Shown here: positions 35,031-43,488 of the stretch, piece by piece | How positions within the stretch are numbered: the stretch's first letter is position 1 | Layout of the letters: every line of letters begins with the position of its first letter | NCBI GenBank assembly: GCA_937910905.1 | Contig: CALEPV010000066.1 | Coordinates: 1-64,000, forward strand | Direction of reading: 5' to 3' | DNA length: 64,000 nucleotides | DNA from: an uncultured Prevotellaceae bacterium | GTDB taxonomy: Bacteria > Bacteroidota > Bacteroidia > Bacteroidales > Bacteroidaceae | Program-made: the position numbers and the translations under genes | Notes under the pieces: generated by a model | The model's database searches: none | What the model was told of the DNA's origin: nothing | The model's input: only the letters and a program-made list of their open reading frames with translations

Positions 35031-36407
35031 TTATTTAATACGCTGTTCGACCAGCTCGGCTATCCTGCCAGCATAGTCGTCCAGGTTGCCCGCACCCAGC
35101 GTCATCAGCACATCGAAGTCCAGTGTGGGTACCACGCTGAGCACATCGTCTTTGCGGATCACTCGCGATGGCACGCCGGGGCGCAGGTTGCTCCGTATCA
35201 GCTCGCTGTCCACTCCCTCGATGGGCTGCTCACGGGCGGGATATATCTCTGTCAGCACGACCTCGTCGAGCAGCGACAGGGCATCGGCAAACTCGCGGTA
35301 GAAGTCGCGTGTGCGGGTGTAGAGGTGCGGCTGGAAGATACCCACTATGCGCTTGCCTGGATACACCTGGCGCATGCTGGTGATGCTCTGGCGCAGCTCC
35401 TCGGGGTGGTGGGCATAGTCGCTCAGATAGGCCACTTGCGGGGTGCGTACGTGGAAATCGAAGCGCCGGTCCACACCTCCAAAGCTGGCCATCGCGGTGC
35501 GTATCTCGTCGGCCGTAAGGCCTGCTATCTGTGCCAGTGCCATGGCTGCAATGCCGTTATCTATGTTGATGCCCACCGGCACACCCAGCTCTACGTCGCT
35601 GATGTTTTCTATCGGTGACACCAGGTCGAACACTATGCGGCCATCGCCCATGCGCAGATTGCTGGCATGGAAGTCGCCTGCGTCGCGGCTGTAGGTGTAG
35701 GTGGTCACACTGTCGGCAGTGTCGGGCCGCAGCTTGAGGCCTGTGTGCACCACCAGATAACCGCTCTCCTGGATGAGCGAAGTGTAGTGGCGGAAGCTCT
35801 CCAGATAGGCCTCCTCGGTGCCGTAGATGTCCAGATGGTCAGGGTCGGTGGCGGTGATGACAGTGGCATAGGGCGTCAGGTGGTGGAACGAGCGGTCGAA
35901 CTCGTCGGCCTCAATCACCACGTAGTCGCTGGTGGTGGAGAGCAGGTAGTTCGTACCATAGTTCTTGGTGATGCCGCCCAGGAAGGCATTGCACCCCACG
36001 TGGCTCTGATGTAGCAGGTGGGCTGCCATGCACGATGTGGTGGTCTTGCCGTGTGTGCCGGCCACGCAGAGGCCGCGGTGTGCGCGTGTCAGAGTGCCCA
36101 GCACCTCGGCGCGCTTCATGATGCGGAAGCCGTGCTCGCGGAAGTAGCAGAGCTCGGTGTGGTCGGCGGGTACGGCGGGCGTGAACACCACCAGTGTCGA
36201 GCCGGCATCCTGACAGCTGGTGGGGATGAGCGCCACGTCGTCGGTGTAGTGTATGCTGGCCCCCTCGGTCTCCAGCTCGCGGGTGAGTGGAGTGGGGGTG
36301 CGGTCGTATCCGGCCACAGCCAGCCCCTGCTGCATGTAGTAGCGTGCCAAGGCACTCATGCCTATGCCACCGATGCCGATGAAGTATACTGATGTTGGTG
36401 TATTCAT
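35031..36407 (-). CDS. murC: UDP-N-acetylmuramate--L-alanine ligase
   Basis: MurC (458 aa) adds L-Ala to UDP-MurNAc. The N-terminal nucleotide loop FIGIGGIGMSALA, the P-loop GTHGKTTTS, and EADEFDRSF of the central domain identify it. I chose ATG 36407 (MNTPTSVYFIGIGG). Starts at 36428 and 36437 exist, but the latter lies only 5 bases after palindromic array C and adds residues without family similarity. Confidence 0.95.
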   Translation of the reverse strand: MNTPTSVYFIGIGGIGMSALARYYMQQGLAVAGYDRTPTPLTRELETEGASIHYTDDVALIPTSCQDAGSTLVVFTPAVPADHTELCYFREHGFRIMKRAEVLGTLTRAHRGLCVAGTHGKTTTSCMAAHLLHQSHVGCNAFLGGITKNYGTNYLLSTTSDYVVIEADEFDRSFHHLTPYATVITATDPDHLDIYGTEEAYLESFRHYTSLIQESGYLVVHTGLKLRPDTADSVTTYTYSRDAGDFHASNLRMGDGRIVFDLVSPIENISDVELGVPVGINIDNGIAAMALAQIAGLTADEIRTAMASFGGVDRRFDFHVRTPQVAYLSDYAHHPEELRQSITSMRQVYPGKRIVGIFQPHLYTRTRDFYREFADALSLLDEVVLTEIYPAREQPIEGVDSELIRSNLRPGVPSRVIRKDDVLSVVPTLDFDVLMTLGAGNLDDYAGRIAELVEQRIK

Positions 36408-36431
36408 GACTGGTATTTTATGGTTCATTTT

Positions 36432-36513
36432 TTGCACCGTGCTGCAAGTGTCGCTGCACCGCGGTGGAGAGGTTGTTGCACCGTGGTGCAGCTATAGTTG
36501 CACCGCGGTCGAA
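36432..36513. repeat. Palindromic array C (four units, 22-bp period)
   Basis: Units at 36432-36447, 36454-36469, 36476-36491 and 36498-36513 have spacers GTGTCG, AGGTTG and CTATAG. The motif is the same as in arrays B, D and E (TTGCACCGYGSTGCAA-like). The array starts 3 bases past the murG stop (leftward) and fills the murG-murC gap. Confidence 0.9.
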
Positions 36514-36516
36514 CAA

Positions 36517-37659
36517 TCAGTGTTCCGCGAGCTTGATTACTTCGCGTGCTATCACCTCGGCTGCATCGGCCTTGCCCAGGCTGGCTGCGTTGGCTGCGAG
36601 CGTCTTCAGCTGTGGTATGTCGACAGCCGTCTTGAGGGCCAGTGGGACGAGCTGCTCGCGGGCATCGGCATCGCGCACCAGCAGGGCTGCCTCCTTATTG
36701 ACCAACGCCATGGCGTTGTGCGTCTGGTGGTCTTCGGCCACATTGGGCGAGGGCACCAGTATGGACGGCTTGCCCAGCAGACAGAGCTCGCTGATGCTGC
36801 TGGCACCGGCACGGCTTATCACGAGGTCGGCTGCACGGTAGGCTTCGTCCATGTGGCTGATGAAGTCGGTCACCTTCAGGTTCGACGGGCACCCTTCGGC
36901 CTTGAGCCTCTCGCAGATGTCCTTGAAGTAATAACCGCCGGTCTGCCACAGTATCTGCACATTGCTCTGGGCGATGGTCTGCAGCTGGCCCAGCACACTC
37001 TCATTGATGGTGCGCGCACCGAGGCTGCCGCCTACGATGAGCACCATCTCGCGCACCGGGTCGAGCCCCAGTCGCTCTATGGCTTCAGCGCGTGTCAGCT
37101 TGCAGTCGAGCAACTGCTGGCGCACGGGGTTGCCCGTGAATAGTATCTTCTCAGCAGGGAAGAAACGCTCCATGCCCTCGTAGGCCACGCAGATGCGGCG
37201 TGCACCCTTGGCCAGCAGCTTGTTGGTCACGCCGGCAAACGAGTTCTGCTCCTGCAGCAGTGTGGGTATGCCCATAGCGGCGGCCATGTTTAGCGTAGGG
37301 CCGCTGGCATAGCCGCCCACGCCTACTGCCACGTCGGGCTTGAACTCGCGTATGATCTTCTTGGCCATGCGGCGGCTCTTCATCAGCTTCCACAGCACAG
37401 ACACGTTGCGCCACAGGTGCTGGCGGTCGAAGCCTGCCACAGGCAGACCCTTGATCTCGTAGCCGGCGGCCGGCACGCGCTGCATCTCCATGCGTCCCTC
37501 AGCGCCCACGAAGAGCAACTGTACATCGGGGCGCAGCTGCTGCAGTGCACCGGCTATGCTCAGTGCAGGGAATATGTGGCCTCCCGTGCCGCCGCCGCTG
37601 ATGATGACGCGCAGCGGAGCTGCCTCTGAGGTTGTTGTGGATGGTATTGTCTGCTTCAT
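36517..37659 (-). CDS. murG: Lipid II synthase MurG
   Basis: MurG (380 aa) transfers GlcNAc to lipid I at the inner face of the membrane. GGGTGGHIFPALSIA is the membrane- and acceptor-side glycine loop, GGYASGPT the second, and VGGSLGARTINE plus SRAGASSISEL form the UDP-GlcNAc site. It is followed immediately by array C. MITE-like element 2 starts 13 bases upstream of the start codon. Confidence 0.96.
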   Translation of the reverse strand: MKQTIPSTTTSEAAPLRVIISGGGTGGHIFPALSIAGALQQLRPDVQLLFVGAEGRMEMQRVPAAGYEIKGLPVAGFDRQHLWRNVSVLWKLMKSRRMAKKIIREFKPDVAVGVGGYASGPTLNMAAAMGIPTLLQEQNSFAGVTNKLLAKGARRICVAYEGMERFFPAEKILFTGNPVRQQLLDCKLTRAEAIERLGLDPVREMVLIVGGSLGARTINESVLGQLQTIAQSNVQILWQTGGYYFKDICERLKAEGCPSNLKVTDFISHMDEAYRAADLVISRAGASSISELCLLGKPSILVPSPNVAEDHQTHNAMALVNKEAALLVRDADAREQLVPLALKTAVDIPQLKTLAANAASLGKADAAEVIAREVIKLAEH

Positions 37660-37671
37660 GGCTGTGTAGTA

Positions 37672-37874
37672 TTAACCCAAATCGGTCATTAGGATTTATG
37701 TCAGATTGGTATTTGTTTCGAGCAGATTGGCTGCATCACTGGCGAAGGCGTAGCGGGCTACGTCAAGACAGGGATGTGGACAAGATGCCGAAAGAAATGC
37801 TGATATGGCATGAATAGACTTATAATAGGCGATATTATAACGAATAGTTGGTCTAATGACCGATTTGGGATTAA
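37672..37874. mobile_element. MITE-like element 2 with 20-bp inverted arms
   Basis: The left arm TTAACCCAAATCGGTCATTA (37672-37691) matches the reverse complement of 37854-37874 with one inserted base. The interior shares GCGTAGCGGGCTACGT and about 50 neighbouring bases with element 1 in reverse orientation. It lies between ftsW and murG inside the division cluster and has no coding capacity. Confidence 0.7.
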
Positions 37875-37920
37875 TGGTATAGCAATGTGCTTTCTATCGC
37901 TAAGGCTCTGCGTCTGCGAT

Positions 37921-39132
37921 CTATTCCTGGACGGCCGGCTGCGGGGTCGGCTCTTTCCTAGTGGCCCGGCTGATAGATATCATCATGCCTATGTAGGCAC
38001 AGTTCATCATCATCGACGAGCCGCCTCGACTGATCAGAGGCAACGGCTGGCCGGTGATGGGCATCAGTCCGACGGCTACGAGCATGTTCACGCACGCCTG
38101 CACGGTGATGAGCAGAGCCAGCCCCATCATAATGTAGGCAGGGAAGTTGTTCTCGCATCGTCGTGCCAGCTTGGCCGCTCGATAGAGCAGTATGATGTAC
38201 ATGGATATCACGACGAAGGCTCCCAGAATGCCCAGCTCCTCGATGATGATTGGGAAGATGAAGTCGGAGTAGGCCTGTGGCAGGTCCTCGCGGACGCGCG
38301 AGTTGCCCGGGCCGCGGCCTATCACGTTGCATGTGGCTATGGCTATGCGGGGTTGCAGTATCTGCGGATTGGTGCTCAGATCGACGCTGTCGGGGTCGGC
38401 TGGGAAGGCTGTTGTGCTGCGCACACGGCCCGACCACGTCTTTACGCGGTGGAACACAGACACCTCCGAAATCTTATCTATCGCCGGCTCGGGTGTGTAG
38501 CGCAGGAACGAGTAGGCTGATGCGCCGGATATGACAATCACGCCGAACATTATGCCGAACTCCTTGGCAGGCACCTTGCCTACGAACATCAGCATCATCA
38601 CCACGAAGAACACGATGCCCGCTGTGGACAGGTTCTCGGGAGCTATGAGGGCGCAGGTGCATAGGGTGATACCCAGTATCCAGTAGAACGCACGCTTGGT
38701 GGCTCCGTGCTCATCGCGCATAGCGCCCAGCAGCCACGATACCACCACTATCAGCACGCCCTTGGCTATCTCGGACGGCTGCACGGAGAACCCTAGGATG
38801 CTCACCCATCGGGCGCCATCGTTAGCGCCCTTGGAGAATAGCGCTGCCAGGAGCAGTACCAGGCTCAGCGGTACTCCGATGAGCACTATCCAGCCGTAGT
38901 AGCGGCTGGGTATACGTGAACATGCCCATGCCACCACCAGGCCCATAACCCAGTACCCGGCGTGCTGCATGATAGGGCGCCAGAACGCTGCATGGTTGTT
39001 GAATGTCATATTGCTTGAGGCACTGTATACTTCCAGAATAGACACTATACAGAAGCCCAGCAGCAGCACCCAGAGTGATGTGTCGCCATCGAAGAGCTTG
39101 CGCACGGATATGTTCTTATTGCTTACGGTCAT
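37921..39132 (-). CDS. ftsW: Septal peptidoglycan polymerase FtsW
   Basis: The 403-aa SEDS protein spans the membrane about ten times. GARWVSILGFSVQPSEIAKG is the conserved loop around the essential acidic site, and the later QPLPLISRGGSSMMMNC is the FtsW/RodA signature. It polymerises septal glycan with the class B PBP encoded upstream (ftsI). The gap of 261 bases to murG, long for this cluster, is filled by MITE-like element 2. Confidence 0.95.
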   Translation of the reverse strand: MTVSNKNISVRKLFDGDTSLWVLLLGFCIVSILEVYSASSNMTFNNHAAFWRPIMQHAGYWVMGLVVAWACSRIPSRYYGWIVLIGVPLSLVLLLAALFSKGANDGARWVSILGFSVQPSEIAKGVLIVVVSWLLGAMRDEHGATKRAFYWILGITLCTCALIAPENLSTAGIVFFVVMMLMFVGKVPAKEFGIMFGVIVISGASAYSFLRYTPEPAIDKISEVSVFHRVKTWSGRVRSTTAFPADPDSVDLSTNPQILQPRIAIATCNVIGRGPGNSRVREDLPQAYSDFIFPIIIEELGILGAFVVISMYIILLYRAAKLARRCENNFPAYIMMGLALLITVQACVNMLVAVGLMPITGQPLPLISRGGSSMMMNCAYIGMMISISRATRKEPTPQPAVQE

Positions 39133-39150
39133 GGATCCAAAGTGTTGTGT

Positions 39151-40482
39151 TTATAGGTTGCGTACCAATGTCTTGAACTGCTCGCCGCGGTCCTCCATGT
39201 TCTTGAACAGGTCGAAGCTGGCGCAGCATGGCGAGAGCAGCACGGTGTCGCCATCGTGGGCCAGGCGTGCACACGCCTCAACGCACTCTGGCATGGAGTG
39301 TGTCTCGACCATCGGGATCCCCATCGGGTCGAAGAAGGCGTGCAGCTTGGAGTTGTCCACACCGAGGAACACCAGTGCGCGGCACTTCGTGCGAACCAGT
39401 TCGCGTATGGCCTCGTAGTCGTTTCCTTTGTCCAGACCACCGAGGATGAGCACGGTGGGGGTGGTCATGCTCTCCAGTGCATACCAGCAGGCATCGACAT
39501 TGGTGGCCTTGGAGTCGTTGATGTACTGTACGCCGTGCACCTTGCACACGCGCTCCAAGCGGTGCTCGACACCCTCGAAATCGGATAGCGAGGCGCGTAT
39601 CACGTCGTTGCTGATGCCACTCAGGTCGGCTGTGATGCCAGCGGCCAGCGTGTTGTACATATTGTGCTTGCCCGACAGCGACAGCTCCTCCTGCTCCATG
39701 TTGAACGGGGTGGGGCGCTCTATGTGGTATTCGCCATCGGCGATATAGCCTATCATGCCCTCCTTCTTAACTATGCTGAACGGGCACATACGGCTCTCGA
39801 TATGGTATTTCTCCAGTTCGTGCTTGATGATGGGGTCCTCGTTCCAGAACACGAAAGCGTCGTCGGCAGTCTGATTCTGGAGTATGCGCATCTTGGCGTC
39901 GGTGTACAGCTGCATCGATCCCTGATAGCGGTCCAGGTGGTCGGGCGTGATGTTCAGGAGTACTGCAATGTTTGCGCGGAAGTCGTACATATTGTCCAGC
40001 TGGAAGCTGCTCAGCTCGATGACGTAGTACTCGTGAGGCTCTTCAGCCACCTGCAGGGCCAGCGAGTTGCCTATGTTACCAGCCAGGCCAACATCGTAGC
40101 CAGCATTCTTGAAGATGTGGTAGATGAGGCTGGTGGTCGTTGTCTTGCCGTTGCTGCCAGTGATGCAGATCATCTTGCTGTCGGTGTAGCGGCCGGCAAA
40201 CTCTATCTCGCTGATGATTGGGATGCCTGCGGCCTTCACCTTCTGCACCATCGGAGCCGTGTCGGGGATGCCTGGGCTCTTGATTACTTCGTTAGCATTG
40301 AGCACCAGCTGTTCGGTGTGGCCACCCTCCTCCCACGCTATGCCGCGTGCGTCGAGCATCTCCTTGTAGTGGGGCTTAATGCGTCCCATGTCCGACACAA
40401 AGGTGTCGAAACCCTTCTTCTGTGCCAGTACAGCGGCTCCAACACCGCTCTCGGCTGCACCTAATATAACTATTCTTGACAT
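39151..40482 (-). CDS. murD: UDP-MurNAc-L-Ala--D-Glu ligase
   Basis: MurD (443 aa) shows IVILGAAESGVGAAVLA at the N-terminus, the P-loop ITGSNGKTTTTSL, and NITPDHLDRY in the central domain, followed by NDSKATNVDA at the C-terminal substrate site. ATG 40482 (MSRIVILGAAESG) is chosen over 40500, which would start on the mraY stop. Confidence 0.95.
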   Translation of the reverse strand: MSRIVILGAAESGVGAAVLAQKKGFDTFVSDMGRIKPHYKEMLDARGIAWEEGGHTEQLVLNANEVIKSPGIPDTAPMVQKVKAAGIPIISEIEFAGRYTDSKMICITGSNGKTTTTSLIYHIFKNAGYDVGLAGNIGNSLALQVAEEPHEYYVIELSSFQLDNMYDFRANIAVLLNITPDHLDRYQGSMQLYTDAKMRILQNQTADDAFVFWNEDPIIKHELEKYHIESRMCPFSIVKKEGMIGYIADGEYHIERPTPFNMEQEELSLSGKHNMYNTLAAGITADLSGISNDVIRASLSDFEGVEHRLERVCKVHGVQYINDSKATNVDACWYALESMTTPTVLILGGLDKGNDYEAIRELVRTKCRALVFLGVDNSKLHAFFDPMGIPMVETHSMPECVEACARLAHDGDTVLLSPCCASFDLFKNMEDRGEQFKTLVRNL

Positions 40483-40499
40483 TTTCCAGTGTGTTAGCA

Positions 40500-41975
40500 T
40501 TATCGAATCTTCAGCGTTGCGACAGCTATGGCGCACGCTATGATAGTTATTATCCAGAAGCGCACGGTCACCTTGTTGTCGTTCCAGCGGCCGCGGGGCC
40601 AGTCGATGATGAACTTCAGGTCGGGGTTGCTGGCCAGCAGCTGCTCGGTACTGTAGCGGAATGTATCGTGGATGGGGGCACGCTTGAACAGGCGTATCTT
40701 CTTGCCTGTAGGGTTGCCGCGGCGGTTGTCGCGCTTGGCTACGGCCGTCTGGAAGAACGATGAGAGGGTCTCGGCAATGAAGATGAAGCAGATGAAGAAT
40801 AGCAGTAGCTCCTTATGGATAATCACGGCTGTGACAGCCATGATGCTACCTATGGTGAGGCTTCCAGTGTCGCCCATCCACATCTGTGCCTCCGATGCGT
40901 TATACCACAGGAAGCCTATCATTGCACCCACGCACGCCAGTAGGAAAATCACTAGTTCCTCGCTGCCGGGCACGTACATTATATTAAGGTATGAGGCCAA
41001 TGCTATGTGCGACGATACGTAGGCCAGTATCGCCAACGTCAGGAACATGATTGACGAGTTGCCGACACACATACCGTCCATGCCGTCGTTGAGGTTGGCA
41101 CCGTTGGAGATGAGCATTACGAAGAACAGCGTAACGCCCACAAACAGTATCCATCCTGCCACATGACGATATTCTCCAAGGAATGAAAGGATGCCTCCAT
41201 AGCTGATGTTATGCTCCTTCACAAACGGTATAGTGGTCATGTTGCTCTTCACGGGCTCGCTCTTCATCATCACTGTCTGTCCCTGCTGACGCTCCACGGT
41301 GACATTCTCGTGGATTACAGCGTCTGGGCTCAGCCACAGTGTGAGGCCTACGGCAAGGCCCAGCAGACCCTGACCCAGCAGCTTGGTCAACGGACGGATG
41401 CCGTCCTTGGCATTGGGGCTGACTAGCATGTTCAGACTGCTCAGCTGGCGTGCATCCTCGACAGTGTCAAAGTGCTTGAACACTGGCATCTTGCCCTTGC
41501 GCTCTTCGGAGTAGATTACATCAAGGTCGGAGAGGTCCTGGATGTCGGCCGGCTTGCTGATACCACGCTCACGCAACTGCCGTAGAGCCAGGCGTATGAT
41601 GCGGGACGCCTTGATCTTCTTCCAGTCGTCCATGAAGCCGAACAGCCCCATCCACACTGTTGTGCCAAGCATAAGGAGCATGTAGATGTTGCGCAAGCGG
41701 CCCAGCAGCAATGTCGGTATGATGATGGCCAGTATGATGACCAGCCCGCCCATCGACGGAACACGACGTGGTCGTGAGAAGGGGTCGATGTCGGCCGAGC
41801 GCGGCTCCTCGTAGAAGTCGTGGCGCTGCATCCACTTGATGAAGTACTCACCAAGCCACATGGATATAATCAACGAGAGCACCAGCGTGAGCAGTGCGCG
41901 GAAGCTGATGTAGCTCCACAGATGTGCGCCGGGTATGCCGTATTCGCTTAGATATCGGAACAGATAGTATAGCAT
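40500..41975 (-). CDS. mraY: Phospho-MurNAc-pentapeptide transferase MraY
   Basis: MraY makes lipid I on undecaprenyl phosphate. The conserved GGLVIILAIIIPTLLLG, NDGMDGMCVGNS (with catalytic aspartates) and MGDTGSLTIG are present. It is 491 aa from ATG 41975, against about 360 in E. coli. The extra length is mostly a segment near residues 150-260, including KMPVFKHFDTVEDARQLSS and a periplasmic-looking VIHENVTVERQQGQTV. I believe Bacteroidetes MraY proteins generally carry some insertion here, so this may be normal. Confidence 0.93.
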   Translation of the reverse strand: MLYYLFRYLSEYGIPGAHLWSYISFRALLTLVLSLIISMWLGEYFIKWMQRHDFYEEPRSADIDPFSRPRRVPSMGGLVIILAIIIPTLLLGRLRNIYMLLMLGTTVWMGLFGFMDDWKKIKASRIIRLALRQLRERGISKPADIQDLSDLDVIYSEERKGKMPVFKHFDTVEDARQLSSLNMLVSPNAKDGIRPLTKLLGQGLLGLAVGLTLWLSPDAVIHENVTVERQQGQTVMMKSEPVKSNMTTIPFVKEHNISYGGILSFLGEYRHVAGWILFVGVTLFFVMLISNGANLNDGMDGMCVGNSSIMFLTLAILAYVSSHIALASYLNIMYVPGSEELVIFLLACVGAMIGFLWYNASEAQMWMGDTGSLTIGSIMAVTAVIIHKELLLFFICFIFIAETLSSFFQTAVAKRDNRRGNPTGKKIRLFKRAPIHDTFRYSTEQLLASNPDLKFIIDWPRGRWNDNKVTVRFWIITIIACAIAVATLKIR

Positions 41976-41997
41976 GACAGGATGGAGTCTGTATTTG

Positions 41998-43449
41998 TTA
42001 TAGTCCAAAGGCTTCGCGTACCACCTCGTGGTCGTCGAAGTGATGCTTTACGCCTTGCACGTCCTGGTAGTCCTCGTGTCCCTTGCCTGCGATGAGAATC
42101 ACATCACCCGGGCGTGCCATCATGCAGGCAGTGCGTATGGCCTCGCGACGGTCCACGATACTGATTACATGTTGCATGTCGTCGGCAGTGAGGCCGGCCA
42201 GCATGTCGTTGATGATGTCTTGCGGTTCCTCGAAGCGCGGATTGTCGGACGTGATGATGACACGCGAGGATGCACGCACTGCCGACTGCGCCATGAGCGG
42301 GCGCTTGCCCTTGTCGCGATTGCCGCCTGCGCCGCACACGGTGATGCACTGAGCGGGGGCCTTGAGTATTTCGTTGATGGTCTGCAGCACGTTGTCCAGT
42401 GCATCGGGGGTGTGCGCATAGTCCACAATGGCAGTCACGCCCTGCTTGGAACGTATGGCTTCGAAGCGGCCATTGACAGGATGGAGCGTGCTCAGCTTCA
42501 GCAGCACTTCCTCTGGCAGCTGTCCCAGAGCGCACGCCGCGCTGTAGACAGCCAGCAGGTTGCTCACATTGAAGCGGCCTATGAACTGTACGAACACCTC
42601 GTGACCGTCCATCTGCAGGTTCATGCCGTCGAAGCTCTCCTCCAGTATGCGGGCACGGTGGTCGGCCATGCTGTGCAGGCTGTATGTGATGACCTTGGCT
42701 GCGGTGTTCTGTACGATGAACATTCCATTCTTGTCGTCGGCATTGGTCACTGCGAATGCGGTCTTCGGCAACAGGTCGAAGAAGCCCTTTTTGGCGTCGC
42801 GATAGGCCTCGAAGGTCTTGTGATAGTCGAGGTGGTCGCGTGTCAGGTTGGTGAAGATACCGCCTGCGAAGTGAAGTCCGGCGATGCGGTGCTGCACCAC
42901 GCTGTGCGAGCTGACCTCCATGAAGGCGTAGTCGCAGCCTGCTGCAACCATTTCTGCCAGCAGCGCGTTGAGCGTTATGGGGTCGGGCGTTGTGTGGTCG
43001 GTGGGGTGAGCGGTCTCGCACACATAGTTGCACACTGTGGACAGCAGGCCGGCTCGGTAGCCGAGCGCCATGAATGTACGGTACAGCAGCGTGGCTATTG
43101 TGGTCTTGCCGTTGGTGCCTGTCACGCCGACGAGTGTCAACTGTTGCGACGGACGGCCGTAGAACTCACTGGCCATGATGCCCACGGATGCCTCGGTGTC
43201 GGCCACCTGCACGTAGGTCACTCCGTCAGCGCAGTCGGCGGGCATGTCTTGGCACACTATGGCCGATGCCCCAGCTTCAACAGCCTTGGGGATGAACTGA
43301 TGGCCGTCCATGCTGGTGCCCTTCACGGCAAAGAACAGTGAGCCGGCCTGCACCTTGCGGGAGTCGAGGCACAGCTGTGTGATTTCGACATCGGCATTGC
43401 CCACAACTGCCAGCGTTGCCGACTGTGATATAATCTGTGATAGTTGCAT
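41998..43449 (-). CDS. murE: UDP-MurNAc-tripeptide synthetase MurE
   Basis: MurE (483 aa) adds the third residue, probably meso-diaminopimelate, since [17 protein letters not shown] corresponds to the DNPR motif of DAP-adding enzymes. The P-loop is [13 protein letters not shown] and the central domain has [12 protein letters not shown]. It lies between ftsI and mraY in normal cluster order. Confidence 0.95.
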   Translation of the reverse strand: MQLSQIISQSATLAVVGNADVEITQLCLDSRKVQAGSLFFAVKGTSMDGHQFIPKAVEAGASAIVCQDMPADCADGVTYVQVADTEASVGIMASEFYGRPSQQLTLVGVTGTNGKTTIATLLYRTFMALGYRAGLLSTVCNYVCETAHPTDHTTPDPITLNALLAEMVAAGCDYAFMEVSSHSVVQHRIAGLHFAGGIFTNLTRDHLDYHKTFEAYRDAKKGFFDLLPKTAFAVTNADDKNGMFIVQNTAAKVITYSLHSMADHRARILEESFDGMNLQMDGHEVFVQFIGRFNVSNLLAVYSAACALGQLPEEVLLKLSTLHPVNGRFEAIRSKQGVTAIVDYAHTPDALDNVLQTINEILKAPAQCITVCGAGGNRDKGKRPLMAQSAVRASSRVIITSDNPRFEEPQDIINDMLAGLTADDMQHVISIVDRREAIRTACMMARPGDVILIAGKGHEDYQDVQGVKHHFDDHEVVREAFGL

Positions 43450-43488
43450 ATCTGTTGTATGGTCTTGGTTACATTGTTAGTCCTTGCA

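Noticed and set aside
37660..37920. tRNA gene in the ftsW-murG gap
   Set aside because: The palindromic GCGTAGCGGGCTACG does not sit in a cloverleaf and no acceptor stem could be drawn.
42028..43341. Long plus-strand ORF (437 aa) opposite murE
   Set aside because: It is the antisense reading of murE; the His/Val/Ala-rich translation is typical of such shadows.
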